Assembly (NCBI GenBank): GCA_947471745.1 | Contig: CANJKZ010000008.1 | Coordinates: 3,636,001 to 3,700,000 of the forward strand | Source: Closterium sp. Naga37s-1 | Taxonomy: Eukaryota; Streptophyta; Zygnematophyceae; Desmidiales; Closteriaceae | Direction of reading: 5' to 3' | Length of the DNA: 64,000 nucleotides | Shown here: in pieces, positions 19,612 to 28,574 of the stretch | How positions within the stretch are numbered: position 1 is the first letter of the stretch | How the letters are laid out: each line of letters begins with the position of its first letter | Made by a program: the position numbers and the translations under genes | Notes under the pieces: model-generated | What the model saw: the letters and a program-made list of their open reading frames with translations, nothing else | The model's database searches: none | Told to the model about the DNA's origin: nothing

Positions 19612-20017
19612 CCGCGTCCGCGCTCGAGAGCGTCGCTCCCTCCGCGAAGGTCTCCCAATTTACCTCCTCCTCCGGCACCCTCTCGCCGAAAGCCGACTTG
19701 AAATGTTCCGCCGCCGCACTGAGCACGTTCTTCGTCCCCAGGTATGCCGCACCCTGATGTGTTGTTTCCCGTATGACCGTACGCTTTTTCCTCATTTTGA
19801 TTTTCGCGGATAGGTAGGGCGATGGGACATCCCCGTTTAACTCCACCCTGATGCCTGCCAGCACTTGCATCCGATCTTTGCAGCTCTGCAGGCAAGCCTC
19901 CAAGTGCGCTTCCTTGCACACCAGCCTGCTCTGCGCCCGCTTGTCACCCGGGTACCGCATCACCTTGTGCCGAAGAGGCTCCACCACCCTTTCCATGTGG
20001 GCAACCGTCGCCCTCAC
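19586..20017 (-). CDS. LINE ORF2 inter-domain segment
   Basis: 143 codons between endonuclease and RT, basic and helical in character (KVMRYPGDKRAQSRLVCKE; SAKIKMRKKRTVIRET), as usual for this stretch of plant LINEs. Separated from the endonuclease frame by a stop near 20045 and from RT by a frameshift near 19600. Confidence 0.7.
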   Translation of the reverse strand: MRATVAHMERVVEPLRHKVMRYPGDKRAQSRLVCKEAHLEACLQSCKDRMQVLAGIRVELNGDVPSPYLSAKIKMRKKRTVIRETTHQGAAYLGTKNVLSAAAEHFKSAFGERVPEEEVNWETFAEGATLSSADAVGRRVVGS

Positions 20018-20044
20018 CCTCCTCCTCTCTTCCCGTGAGTATTC

Positions 20045-20971
20045 TCATAGACCCACGCTGAGCAGTCGCAGTTTCTTTCCAAGATCAACACCCTTTTCCT
20101 TCTCCAGTTTTTTAAGTATGCTGGCGGTCACTGAACTAACACCCCGCCGTTGTGCCTGCCTCGCTTGCATCCTCCACAATCCCGGTCCCTGGTCCACAGG
20201 CGCAGCTACAGCCAGCGCAACCTTTATGCCGAACCATTGGTCCGACAGCCCCCCCGGTATCCTGACGTGTCGTGCATCCGCCAGCAGACCAAGCAGTGAC
20301 AAGGACACCAAGCTCCTGTCAATCCGCGTGCTTGCTTTTGTCGCTCTGTCCTTGAACGTGTGCTCCGGCCGGGTCGAGTGGAGCGCACGGAAGGCGTCGC
20401 GAAGATCTTCCCCCTTCCAGAACTGCAACAGCCTCCGGTTCTCGTTCCCCGAGCCCGACTTTGATGTCCGATCCAGATCCGGGTCCTCCACCAGGTTCAG
20501 GTCTCCCATCACCACCAGGTGCGCTGACGGCGGCTGAGCCTGGACGAAGTGCGGAAGGCAGTTCCGGAAGAAAATCCCTCTGTTACACGCCTGCGCCGAC
20601 AGGTACATCGCCACCAGCCTGAAGGTGACCCTTGAACATGCTACTGTGACTCCCACCAGCCTGCTTGATGGGTGCAATACAGCATCTGTAAGTTTCACCT
20701 CCTCGTTAAAAGACAACACAGCTACTCCTCCTGCACGCTCACTATTCCCCACCACCGCAGCCGATGTTGGTTTCAGTTGTGTCCAAAAATTATGGTCCTC
20801 CCCTATTCTTGTGTCTGTAAGTATCACCACGTTCGCTACCTTTTTTATCCAGTCTGCATGCACCGTACGTTTGCCGTTGCTTCCAAGGCCATTGACATTG
20901 ACCTCGCATAGTGTGAGGGTGTTGCGGTTGTTATCCATTAATCCACTGAGACAGAGCCCCATCGCATCCAC
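20045..20971 (-). CDS. LINE apurinic-like endonuclease domain
   Basis: 308 codons. Exonuclease-endonuclease-phosphatase motifs: CEVNVNGLGSNGKR near the start, ILTDTRIGEDHNFW, LVVMGDLNLVED and STRIDRSLVS. The last motif reads GLSDQWFGIK, with Gln where most members have the catalytic His (SDH). The domain would nick target DNA to prime reverse transcription; the substitution suggests a weak or dead enzyme. Confidence 0.88.
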   Translation of the reverse strand: MDAMGLCLSGLMDNNRNTLTLCEVNVNGLGSNGKRTVHADWIKKVANVVILTDTRIGEDHNFWTQLKPTSAAVVGNSERAGGVAVLSFNEEVKLTDAVLHPSSRLVGVTVACSRVTFRLVAMYLSAQACNRGIFFRNCLPHFVQAQPPSAHLVVMGDLNLVEDPDLDRTSKSGSGNENRRLLQFWKGEDLRDAFRALHSTRPEHTFKDRATKASTRIDRSLVSLSLLGLLADARHVRIPGGLSDQWFGIKVALAVAAPVDQGPGLWRMQARQAQRRGVSSVTASILKKLEKEKGVDLGKKLRLLSVGL

Positions 20972-21896
20972 GGGCTTGGTATACAGGAAACTCTCCTACA
21001 CACGTCTGCATGTGCCTGGCAGGTGCCACATCTCCTACTCTTGACAGCTCCGTACTGAACGCATGCCAACCGCGTCCGTCATGACCCTGCTTGGTCATCC
21101 TGACCGTGTCAAAAAACTCCTCGTCTACTACAGGCCAAACTCCTTGCGAATCGGGAAGAGATTCACCCTCCCCTTGCTCTTCCGGTTGGCCGACCCCCCC
21201 TTCAGGAGCACGGTGCAGTGCTGAACCGACTTCACATGCTCTGCTGCCTGAGTAAAGCTGGATCCATGAGCCTTGCCACAGGCCTCCTGAAGACAAATCC
21301 AGTCCTCCCGACTCCCGCCAGTAGATATCAGCGCCAACGCCGGGTCGCGCAGGATCTTCTTCACGCGAGGGTCGAGCGGGAGGGATGCAGCTGCCCACGC
21401 AAGAGGCGACGAAGCTGTCAGCGAGCCCGAACGGGACCCCAACAGCCTGAAAAACAAGGTCAGTGCAAAACTGTTTACCGTTTATAACATGCAAACGCTG
21501 GATTGTCAGGTTCCACTTGCCGATGTTCTCCTGACGCTCCGTTACAAAATCATCATGAAACTTTGTCATGTGACGGTGCACCGAGTCAATCAGCAGGTGC
21601 CACCAACGATACTTATCCCCTGGGTGGCTCTTAACCAAGCCCTTGATTTTGTCAGTGTCTGCACCAGTAACAGGGTCTACCACGCGATGAAACGCAGCCC
21701 CACTGAGGAAAGGGGTCCGGCCGCGCTTCTCCAACACCGTCTTCACCAGGTATTCATAGACCATCTCTGGTGTGATGGCCGCCGGCACACTCTTCAGAAG
21801 AACCTCGATTGAGTCCGGGTTTGTCGCACGCTCAAGAGTGTACGCTGGATTCTCCGGATGCTGCCAGTCGAGGAAGATGCTCGTGCCGTTCAGCAT
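20931..21896 (-). pseudogene. LINE ORF1, distal fragment (frame-broken)
   Basis: Reads MLNGTSIFLDWQHPENPAYT and continues with plausible ORF1 coding to about 21440. Coding then moves to another frame (21128-21457, MFFRLLGSRSGSLTASSPLA), so at least one frameshift is present. No RRM or zinc-knuckle signature is clear. Confidence 0.6.
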
Positions 21897-22167
21897 CTTG
21901 TGCTCGATCCTGCGACACCAGGCGTAATTGGCATCCGATGCTTGCTGAAACGTAACTTAGCCTTCCATATCTCTTCTTTGACAGCCATGCAGGGAGGAGG
22001 ACCTGGCACTTCGTCGTCGTCAGGATGTGTGCCGACATGTACTTCCTCCACAGCGTCAGGAGGCCTTTAACCGTGTCGATCGTCCGCTCGACCTCCTCCT
22101 TGTGCTTGATCGGGATCAACAGCATAATCGAGAACCCAGCGCGAGCGGCGATCTCCCCAGCCTTCAC
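21832..22167 (-). pseudogene. LINE ORF1, middle fragment
   Basis: Segment with GFSIMLLIPIKHKEEVERTI and a plausible helical region, in a different frame from its neighbours; it overlaps both at the ends by a few bases. Best read as one ORF1 broken by indels. Confidence 0.6.
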
Positions 22168-22622
22168 TGGATCAAAGCATTCCTCCGGGTCATCGCTAAG
22201 ATAACCATCGCCTCTTCCTCATCTTCCTCCCCTTCAACAGGCACCTCCGGGTCCGCAGCAGGCAGCGTCACCTCACTTTCGTTGTCTTTCCCTCCTTCAG
22301 CATTGTCAGCCCCTTCCGCAGACGATTTCCCCGGGGACGGGAACTTCAACGCGGTCAACTTCTTCACCAGGGAGATACGCGTTTCATCCGCGAAAGGACC
22401 TCCCACCTCCTTCAAGAGCGGCTTTGGCGTCGCCGGCTCCGAACGATGACCCTTGGTCGCAGAGTCCCGCGCATCATTCTCCACGGCCTTGCTCACCGGT
22501 TGCGTACCCTTCCTTGGTTGACGCGGCATGGTGCAATGATGAGAGCGAGCAGAACTGTTGCCAGAGAAATATGGTGTAAAAACAACTGGAGAGCCTGACT
22601 CTCCTGCTCTGAGCACCGACAC
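22164..22622 (-). CDS. LINE ORF1, N-terminal fragment
   Basis: The likely start is the Met at 22529 (MPRQPRKGTQPVSKAVE). The product is basic at the N-terminus, then acidic (EGEEDEEEA), ending where the frame breaks near 22165. No domain is recognised. Confidence 0.6.
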   Translation of the reverse strand: MSVLRAGESGSPVVFTPYFSGNSSARSHHCTMPRQPRKGTQPVSKAVENDARDSATKGHRSEPATPKPLLKEVGGPFADETRISLVKKLTALKFPSPGKSSAEGADNAEGGKDNESEVTLPAADPEVPVEGEEDEEEAMVILAMTRRNALIQ

Positions 22623-22639
22623 TTTATAGAGTCCCCGCT

Positions 22640-23040
22640 TAGGCCTTGCTTTTTTAGGCCTTGCTTTCTTCCTTGGCTGGTAGCATGTGAGCCGTTGGGC
22701 CTTGAGGCGTACGCGACCCTTGGGTTTTGTAAACCGCGAAACAACCTGAGCTCAACCCTTGATATTATAGCAGCTCTGAAAGGACACTCTTGGTATAACC
22801 ATTGAAGACCCAAATCTAGGAGTTGCCAACGGCTGAAACGGGAAAGCCGACAATGAGCTAAAAGATAAAATGCTCGACATTTGAGCACAAAAAGAATATC
22901 CTCTTGCTCCTCTTGTCATGTAGATCCCGAAACCGTTCTTAAACGAAGCAACTGGTAAGAAATTGATAGAGGAGGGAGTCCCTTTGGGCACCAGATAGGC
23001 ACGGCGGGGCTTATCAACATGCGCGTAAAAGACTTGCTGA
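22640..23040. other. LINE 5' region / inversion junction
   Basis: Non-coding between the start of the minus-strand ORF1 and the plus-strand LINE part. It probably holds the LINE 5' UTR and the inversion junction; no other feature seen. Confidence 0.45.
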
Positions 23041-24170
23041 CAGACGGCCCGGGGGGGGAGCAAAAATGTGAAGGGGGTGGAGCTGCTAACGCTGGAGCTG
23101 GGTAGCAAAGAAGCTGCAGGTATGGCGCTTAAGGCCTACGGGGCCATGCCGCCGGAATGGAGGGCGATGGTTGAAGAGCCGGTATCGGCAGAGGCGTTGG
23201 TAGCAGCGACGGGAGTGGTGAGATACGTCCTGAGGGGAGAACCAACCGGTCCGCCATGGGCGGTGAAGGGAGTTGACAGTACGAGAATCATCGGCTCGAG
23301 TTTGTCGCTCAGTGATGAAGGTGGGCTGACGGTTTCGGAAAAACCGAGCGAAGGATGTTTTGAAGCGTGCAGGCTCCAGCCGTTGGTGGTCCAAGAGAAC
23401 AGACTGGTGGGGCCGGTGGGTGACCCAAAGACGAGATTAATCTCCAGGTCGGGGCTGTTCATCGGAGGGGGACTAGTACCGCTGCGCAGAATAAGGACTA
23501 TGCTTACTAAGACATCGGGCCGCTCGTGGAGACAGGCAGAGTGGGAGGATGTGTGGGGCAAGAAGATCGATTGGAAAAAGGCAATTGAGACCCGTGACTC
23601 GATTTGTGTCCCCCTCAAGGCGAGGGACGTCCTGCTCAGGATTCACAGCATGAACCTCCAGGTGGGAGGGAGGTTGGATTTCTTCCAGAACAAGATCAGC
23701 AGTACTCACTGTGGAGGTGAAGAAACCCTAGCACATTGCCTCTACAGCTGCCCAGTGGTGCAACCCATTATCGGCGCGCTCAAGAGGTCCTTGCAACTGT
23801 TGAACCCGGGCAGGCCACGCACTCGCTGGGGGATCTTCTTTTCGAGAAGGGGGGCACCGAGACGGGTTTTTAGGAAATGACGTTGACAGCGGCGGTGCTC
23901 CGACAGGTGTGGTTGGCGAGGTGTGACGCTGCATGGCGTGCGGACCCTTTCGAACGAAAGGGGGTGGGGCGCCGTGCTGCGTTGGATTTTATGATGCATG
24001 CGAGAGTGGTGCTGGCAGCACGGGGAAGGGTGGCTGCAGCAGGTGATGTGGCTGGTGGTTGGAAAGCGGACACGTGGCACATGGTGGCGGCGGACGAGAA
24101 AAGGCAGTTACAAGGCATTTGCAGTGAGGAAGGACCAACGAGCTGGGCGGCCAGCTTCCTATCCATCTAG
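23041..24170 (+). CDS. LINE ORF2 C-terminal part with Cys/His knuckle, 5'-truncated
   Basis: Open from about 23041 to a stop at 23878-23880, with an overlapping second frame 23877-24170. The motif HCGGEETLAHCLYSCPVV (about 23708-23761) is the C-x8-C-x4-C type knuckle typical of the region after RT in plant LINEs. No RT motif precedes it: the frame begins at a junction preceded by TGA. The second frame (LTAAVLRQVWLARCDAAWR) is the usual C-terminal tail. The change of frame at 23877 is either a real frameshift or decay. Confidence 0.75.
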
Positions 24171-24310
24171 CGCAACCCGCGCACTATATACCAACCTCCG
24201 TAGGGATGCATAGGGGGGACGCGCTACACTAATTCTTAGTATAGCCTAAGCCCTCCAAGAATACAGTTACGACTGCGGATGTATCTATGTTTGATAATAA
24301 AGTTACAACC

Positions 24311-24324
24311 AAAAAAAAAAAAAA
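24311..24324 (+). other. LINE poly(A) tail
   Basis: Fourteen A residues ending the plus-strand LINE part; the 15-bp direct repeat begins two bases later. Confidence 0.85.
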
Positions 24325-24325
24325 G

Positions 24326-24340
24326 GTACGGTGTATTGCA
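24326..24340. repeat. 15-bp direct repeat, right copy
   Basis: Identical to 8601-8615. Its place right after the poly(A) is that of a LINE target-site duplication. Confidence 0.65.
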
Positions 24341-24498
24341 GGTCCATTTGAAGAAAGCATAAAACTTTAATTCGCTACATGTAAATATGCCAAGAACTGT
24401 ACTCAACGATTTTCACACATTGGCACTCAACTCGACTGGAGGCTGAGAGCCTGAAACGATCAGCCTAAACTGGAGACTGCAATCATGGCGGTAAAAGA

Positions 24499-24629
24499 TG
24501 TTAGAATAAGCAGGCAGGAATGATGGACTAGGTAGCATGCATGAGTACAAGTACCTAACCCTAAAGTGTTGTACCCTTTGTAGGCTAACCCACTATAGCC
24601 TAGAGAGAACACAAACATACAGCTTGACA
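24499..24629 (-). repeat. copia B 3' LTR
   Basis: 131 bp; pairs with 31227-31357. Confidence 0.92.
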
Positions 24630-24875
24630 CACCCCCATAGGCTAAGTGGGAGAGAGCAAACACAACAGACGGTCACAAGACCAGTCAAGCAAGAGAACAA
24701 AGCAAAGCAAAGCTCAGGGTGGATCTCAAGATCACCACTCATTATGAGCACAAGCAAGCGGCCACAAGGCCAGTTCACATGCAGAGTTATAATAGCAAGG
24801 CAGGACACTGATCACAACCTAGCAAGAGTAAACAAGCAGGTATAAAGATATATATCAGTGTACAACAAGAGCAAA

Positions 24876-25244
24876 TCAAGCAACCAGCAGGTGAGGCAGA
24901 GTGTGCACAAGTCCAAGAGCAGTGCAGAAACGCTGATGATCACCAGACCCAAGGGCCTTGGTGAAGACATCAGCAGTGTTGGCCCGAGAGGCCACGTAAG
25001 CAAGGCGAAGCTGACCACGCTGCTGCAGCTCACGCGCAAGGAAGTAGCGAAGAGCAATGTGCTTCGTTCTGTGCTCCAGTCTCTGCTCGTGACACAAGGC
25101 AAGCATTGCCTTGTTATCGACGTACAGAACTGGAGGAGAACGAGGCCGCTCCCCCAAGTCGGTCAGCACGTAGGTCAGCCAGCGTAGCTCCTGTGCAGCC
25201 ATGGCCCCAGCGTAGATCTCGGCCTCGCAACTGGAGCCAAGCAC
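24876..25244 (-). CDS. copia B RNase H end segment
   Basis: 122 codons with CEAEIYAGAMAAQELRWL, LYVDNKAMLALCHEQ and NTADVFTKALGSGDHQRF. Cut off from RT by TAG near 25265, where copia A has Trp (GSVSWRS). Confidence 0.88.
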   Translation of the reverse strand: MLGSSCEAEIYAGAMAAQELRWLTYVLTDLGERPRSPPVLYVDNKAMLALCHEQRLEHRTKHIALRYFLARELQQRGQLRLAYVASRANTADVFTKALGSGDHQRFCTALGLVHTLPHLLVA

Positions 25245-25265
25245 AGAAGAAGAACGAGTGGACCT

Positions 25266-25862
25266 CTACGAGACAGAACCAGCGCCAAGACTGAAGATGT
25301 AACCCTGTGACGAACGCTGAGTCGCCTGGTCGTCGGCCCAAGAAGCGTCAGAGTGTCCTGTGAATACCACTGAACTCCGTCCTCCAAGCACGAGCCCCAT
25401 GCCCGATGTACTGCACAAGTAACGCAGTACCCTCTTCGCAGCATCAAAGTGCACCTTTCGGTGTCTACCGGGTGCCACGTAGCGAGCCAGGAGGCTGAGA
25501 GGGTACGCGAGGTCAGGTCGTGTGCACGTCATCAGGTACATGAGGCAACTCACAAGCTCTGGGTACGGACCACTCGGCTCTACGGACTCGTCCGAAGGTG
25601 GAGCTGAAAGCGAGTGGCCGGTAGACAGAGGAGTGGGCTGTGGCGAGGACCACGTGAAGCCGAAGCGCTGAAGGACCTGGTGCACCATGTGTGACTGAGT
25701 CAGGGTGATGGTGCGCCGTGCTCTGTCCCGGGTGATCTGCAAGCCAAGATAGCTCCGCAGCTCACCCAGGTCAGTGCAGGTGTGTCTCTCCTGTAGCTCC
25801 GCCTTCACTAGGGCCAGTGCCTCAGTGTCAGCAGTAGCAAAAACCAAGTCGTCGACGTACAC
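25266..25862 (-). CDS. copia B RT palm / RNase H start segment
   Basis: 198 codons starting at MYVDDLVFATADTEAL (catalytic YVDD) and running through DLGELRSYLGLQITRD and TCTRPDLAYPLSLLARYV to FSLGAGSVS, where the premature TAG falls. Confidence 0.88.
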   Translation of the reverse strand: MYVDDLVFATADTEALALVKAELQERHTCTDLGELRSYLGLQITRDRARRTITLTQSHMVHQVLQRFGFTWSSPQPTPLSTGHSLSAPPSDESVEPSGPYPELVSCLMYLMTCTRPDLAYPLSLLARYVAPGRHRKVHFDAAKRVLRYLCSTSGMGLVLGGRSSVVFTGHSDASWADDQATQRSSQGYIFSLGAGSVS

Positions 25863-25907
25863 GAGGATGTAGAACGGCGGCAGAGTAGTGTCGGTGCGTA
25901 GAAACAG

Positions 25908-27152
25908 CTACGGGTCAGCAGTCGAAGGAGCAAACCCAAGAGCCACAAGTGTCGTCCTCAGTGTGTCGTGCCACTTGCGGGGGCCGTACACTGGTCGCCG
26001 TAGGCTCCACTGGGTACCCTCAGGAAACGACCCAGTGAAGCCCTGTGGACGGCGCAACCAGATGGCCTCGTGAAGGCTACCCTGCAAGAAAGCTGTCGAG
26101 AAGTCGAGGGAGTGCAGCTCGTAGTCACGCTGAGCTGCAACGTGTAGCAACACCCGAAGAGTGGTCATCTTCGGGGTGGGGGAGAAAGTCTGAAAGAAGT
26201 CGACCCCCGCACGCTGACTGAAGCCTCGAGCAATGTAACGTGCCTTGAAGGCAGGCGGAGAACCCGGCGACCGCTTCACCCTGAAAATCCACATGCCACT
26301 GACGATGTTCGCCCCAGGTGGGAGAACCTCGTCGACGTAGGTGCCTGTGGACTTCCAGGAAGCCATCTCTGCGTCCATGGCTGTCTGCCACTGAGAGGAG
26401 TACTCACCCGAGATCGCCTCTCTGTAAGAGCGCGGGGTGGGGATGTCAGGTGCATCCGGGTCTCCCTCAGGGGCAAGCAGCATGGTCGCGAGATGGGGTG
26501 CAGCGGCCGCAAGGCACTCCAGCTCCTCCTGTCTGTCCTCAAGAACGTCACAGCCAAGGGCAGTACAGCCAAGGGCAGTACAGCCAAGGGCAGTCTCACC
26601 CCCGATGGACGGAGGACAGGCAGGGACAGGGTCAGAAACAAGACTCGCAAGGTAGTCTAGGCGGTACACAGCAGCAAAGTCAATGAGCTCAGCGACTAAG
26701 GCAGACGCAGCAGGAGACGAGAACGAAGGGTCAGTCACCACCGTAGCAAGAAAGCGAGTAACAGTCGGACTCAACGCACGAGCAAGGTCAGACGGAGGGT
26801 CAGCAACGTCAGGAAGAGAGGACGCAGGAGTTAAGGGCAGGACAACACGCTGTGGAACAGAGGAAGGACGGAGTGTCATATCGTGAGTGCCTGGGACAGT
26901 CGGAGCACGCGGACGACAAACACGAGGAACACGAGCACGGACAGCAGCTCTAGGCTCAGGCTCAAGGTCAAAGCTAGACTCAGGCTCTCGACGCTCAGGG
27001 GTGGAAGCACGAGCCTCAGGCTCTCGACGCTCAGACAGGGACTGTGTCACCGCAGTGTAAGGAGTAGGAGCAGGCTGTGGGGACTGCGGTAGCAGTGGCA
27101 GCTGAGACTGGTCGGCCGGTGGAAACAGTAACGGAGGAGTAGTACCTGCCAC
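25908..27152 (-). CDS. copia B linker / RT N-terminal segment
   Basis: 414 codons: a low-complexity linker, then AMDAEMASWKSTGTYVDEV, FFQTFSPTPKMTTLRVLL and LDFSTAFLQGSLHEAI, ending at ALGFAPSTADP before a TAG that replaces Ser of DPSLFLRT. A short deletion in YGPRKWHD (YGLRQAPGEWHD in A) is also visible. Confidence 0.87.
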   Translation of the reverse strand: MAGTTPPLLFPPADQSQLPLLPQSPQPAPTPYTAVTQSLSERREPEARASTPERREPESSFDLEPEPRAAVRARVPRVCRPRAPTVPGTHDMTLRPSSVPQRVVLPLTPASSLPDVADPPSDLARALSPTVTRFLATVVTDPSFSSPAASALVAELIDFAAVYRLDYLASLVSDPVPACPPSIGGETALGCTALGCTALGCDVLEDRQEELECLAAAAPHLATMLLAPEGDPDAPDIPTPRSYREAISGEYSSQWQTAMDAEMASWKSTGTYVDEVLPPGANIVSGMWIFRVKRSPGSPPAFKARYIARGFSQRAGVDFFQTFSPTPKMTTLRVLLHVAAQRDYELHSLDFSTAFLQGSLHEAIWLRRPQGFTGSFPEGTQWSLRRPVYGPRKWHDTLRTTLVALGFAPSTADP

Positions 27153-27749
27153 AGGGAAGTCAGTAGCACCTGGCGGAAGACTGAGAAGGTGGCGAAGTGC
27201 ACCAGCAGCTCCCGTACCTCCAGCACGAGCAGCTCCACCTGCACTCCCAGCAGCACCTCCAGCACCAGTAGCACCAGCACCTCCAGCACCTCCAGCACCA
27301 CTAGCTCCGGCAGCTCCAGCACCTCTAGCACCAGCAGTACCTCCAGCACCTCCAGTGCCAGCAGCTCCAGTAGCACCTCCAGCACCTCCAGCACCAGTAG
27401 TACCACCTGCTCCGGCAGCTCCAGCACCTCTGGTACGAGTACCTCCAGGACCCGCAGCTCCAGCACCTCCAGTACCTCCAGCTCCAGCTCCAGCGCCTCC
27501 AGCACCAGTAGTACCTCTAGCACCTCCAGTGCCAGCAGCTCCAGTAGCACCTCCAGCACCTCCAGCACCAGCAGTACCACCTGCTCCGGCAGCTCCAGTA
27601 CCTCTAGTACGAGCACCTCCAGGACCAGCAGCTCCAGTACCTCCAGTGCCTCGAGCTCCAGCGCCTCCAGCACCAGCAACTCCAGCACCTCCAGGGTCAG
27701 CAGCTCCAGTAGCACCTCCAGTACGAGCAGCACCACCAGCTCCGGCAGC

Positions 27750-28574
27750 TCAAGTACCTCTAGTGCGAGCACCTCCAGGACCAGCAGCTCCCGCAACTCC
27801 AGCACCAGTAGCACCAGCACCTCCAGTGCCAGCAGCTCTAGTACCCGCAGTACCTCCAGCAGCAGTAGCTCCAGTACCTCCAGCTCCAGTACCTCCAGCA
27901 CCAGCAGCACCTCCAGGACTAGCAGCTCCAGTACCTCCAGCAGCAGCAGCAGCTCCAGTACCTCCAGCAGTACCTCCAGGACTAGCAGCTCCAGTACCTC
28001 CAGCACCAACAGCACCTCTAGCACCTCCAGCAGTACCTCCAGCACCTCTAGGACTAGTAGCTCCAGCACCAGCAGGACTGTACCCTCCACCACCAGGACT
28101 GCCTCGCCGAACGACCCACGCACGAATCGCCTGCGGCGAGAGTGTCTCAAGTAGAGCAGGCTGCGGTGGCTGTCCAGCTCCAGCACCTCCAGTAGTGGTA
28201 GCTCTAGCACCTCCAGCACCAGAAGCACCTCTAGTACCTCCAGCTCCAGGACCTCCAACAGGGTCACCCACAACTCCACCGCCACTAGGACTCGCAGCAC
28301 CCCCAGAGTCAGCACCCCCAGTCGCAGCACCCCCAGAACCAGCACCCCCAGGCACAGCACCTCCAGAGCCCTCACCCTCTGTCTCAGCACGTGTAGTCTC
28401 AGCTCCAGAGTCCACAGCAGCAGGCTGCGGAGGGGGCGAAGACGGTCGAGTCGGAAAACCCGGGGGGGTCTCCAAGCGAGGAGAGCGGCGAGTGGCTGCC
28501 GTGTCGTCCGCAACTGGGTCACCCCCCTCAGCTGGGCCAGAGGAGTCAGAAGAGATCTCCACTGGCTCATCCAA
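27750..28574 (-). CDS. copia B Gly/Ala-rich integrase-RT linker
   Basis: Low-complexity region (GAGGTGAASPGG-type repeats) after the integrase, including the module LSPQAIRAWVVRRGSPGGG. It overlaps the end of the integrase frame by a few bases in another register, showing a frame break. No enzymatic domain; long arrays of GGTGCTGGAGGT-like codons continue to about 27190. Confidence 0.65.
   Translation of the reverse strand: MDEPVEISSDSSGPAEGGDPVADDTAATRRSPRLETPPGFPTRPSSPPPQPAAVDSGAETTRAETEGEGSGGAVPGGAGSGGAATGGADSGGAASPSGGGVVGDPVGGPGAGGTRGASGAGGARATTTGGAGAGQPPQPALLETLSPQAIRAWVVRRGSPGGGGYSPAGAGATSPRGAGGTAGGARGAVGAGGTGAASPGGTAGGTGAAAAAGGTGAASPGGAAGAGGTGAGGTGATAAGGTAGTRAAGTGGAGATGAGVAGAAGPGGARTRGT

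Larger units (their letters stand above)
18049..24324. mobile_element. non-LTR (LINE) retrotransposon in two head-to-head parts
   Basis: The minus-strand part (about 22640 down to 18049) codes ORF1, endonuclease and RT. The plus-strand part (about 23041-24324) codes only the C-terminal region with a Cys/His knuckle, then a 3' end with an AATAAAG-like signal (24295) and a 14-A tail (24311-24324). The two parts carry complementary, non-overlapping sections of one element, as expected for a 5'-inverted insertion made by twin priming. Two independent insertions remain possible. ORF1 and ORF2 have several frame breaks, so the copy is dead. Confidence 0.75.

Noticed and set aside
24341..24498. Possible small gene between the LINE and copia B
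   Set aside because: Only about 160 bp, AT-leaning, with no credible frame; it is the host sequence that continues from 8600 in the empty site.
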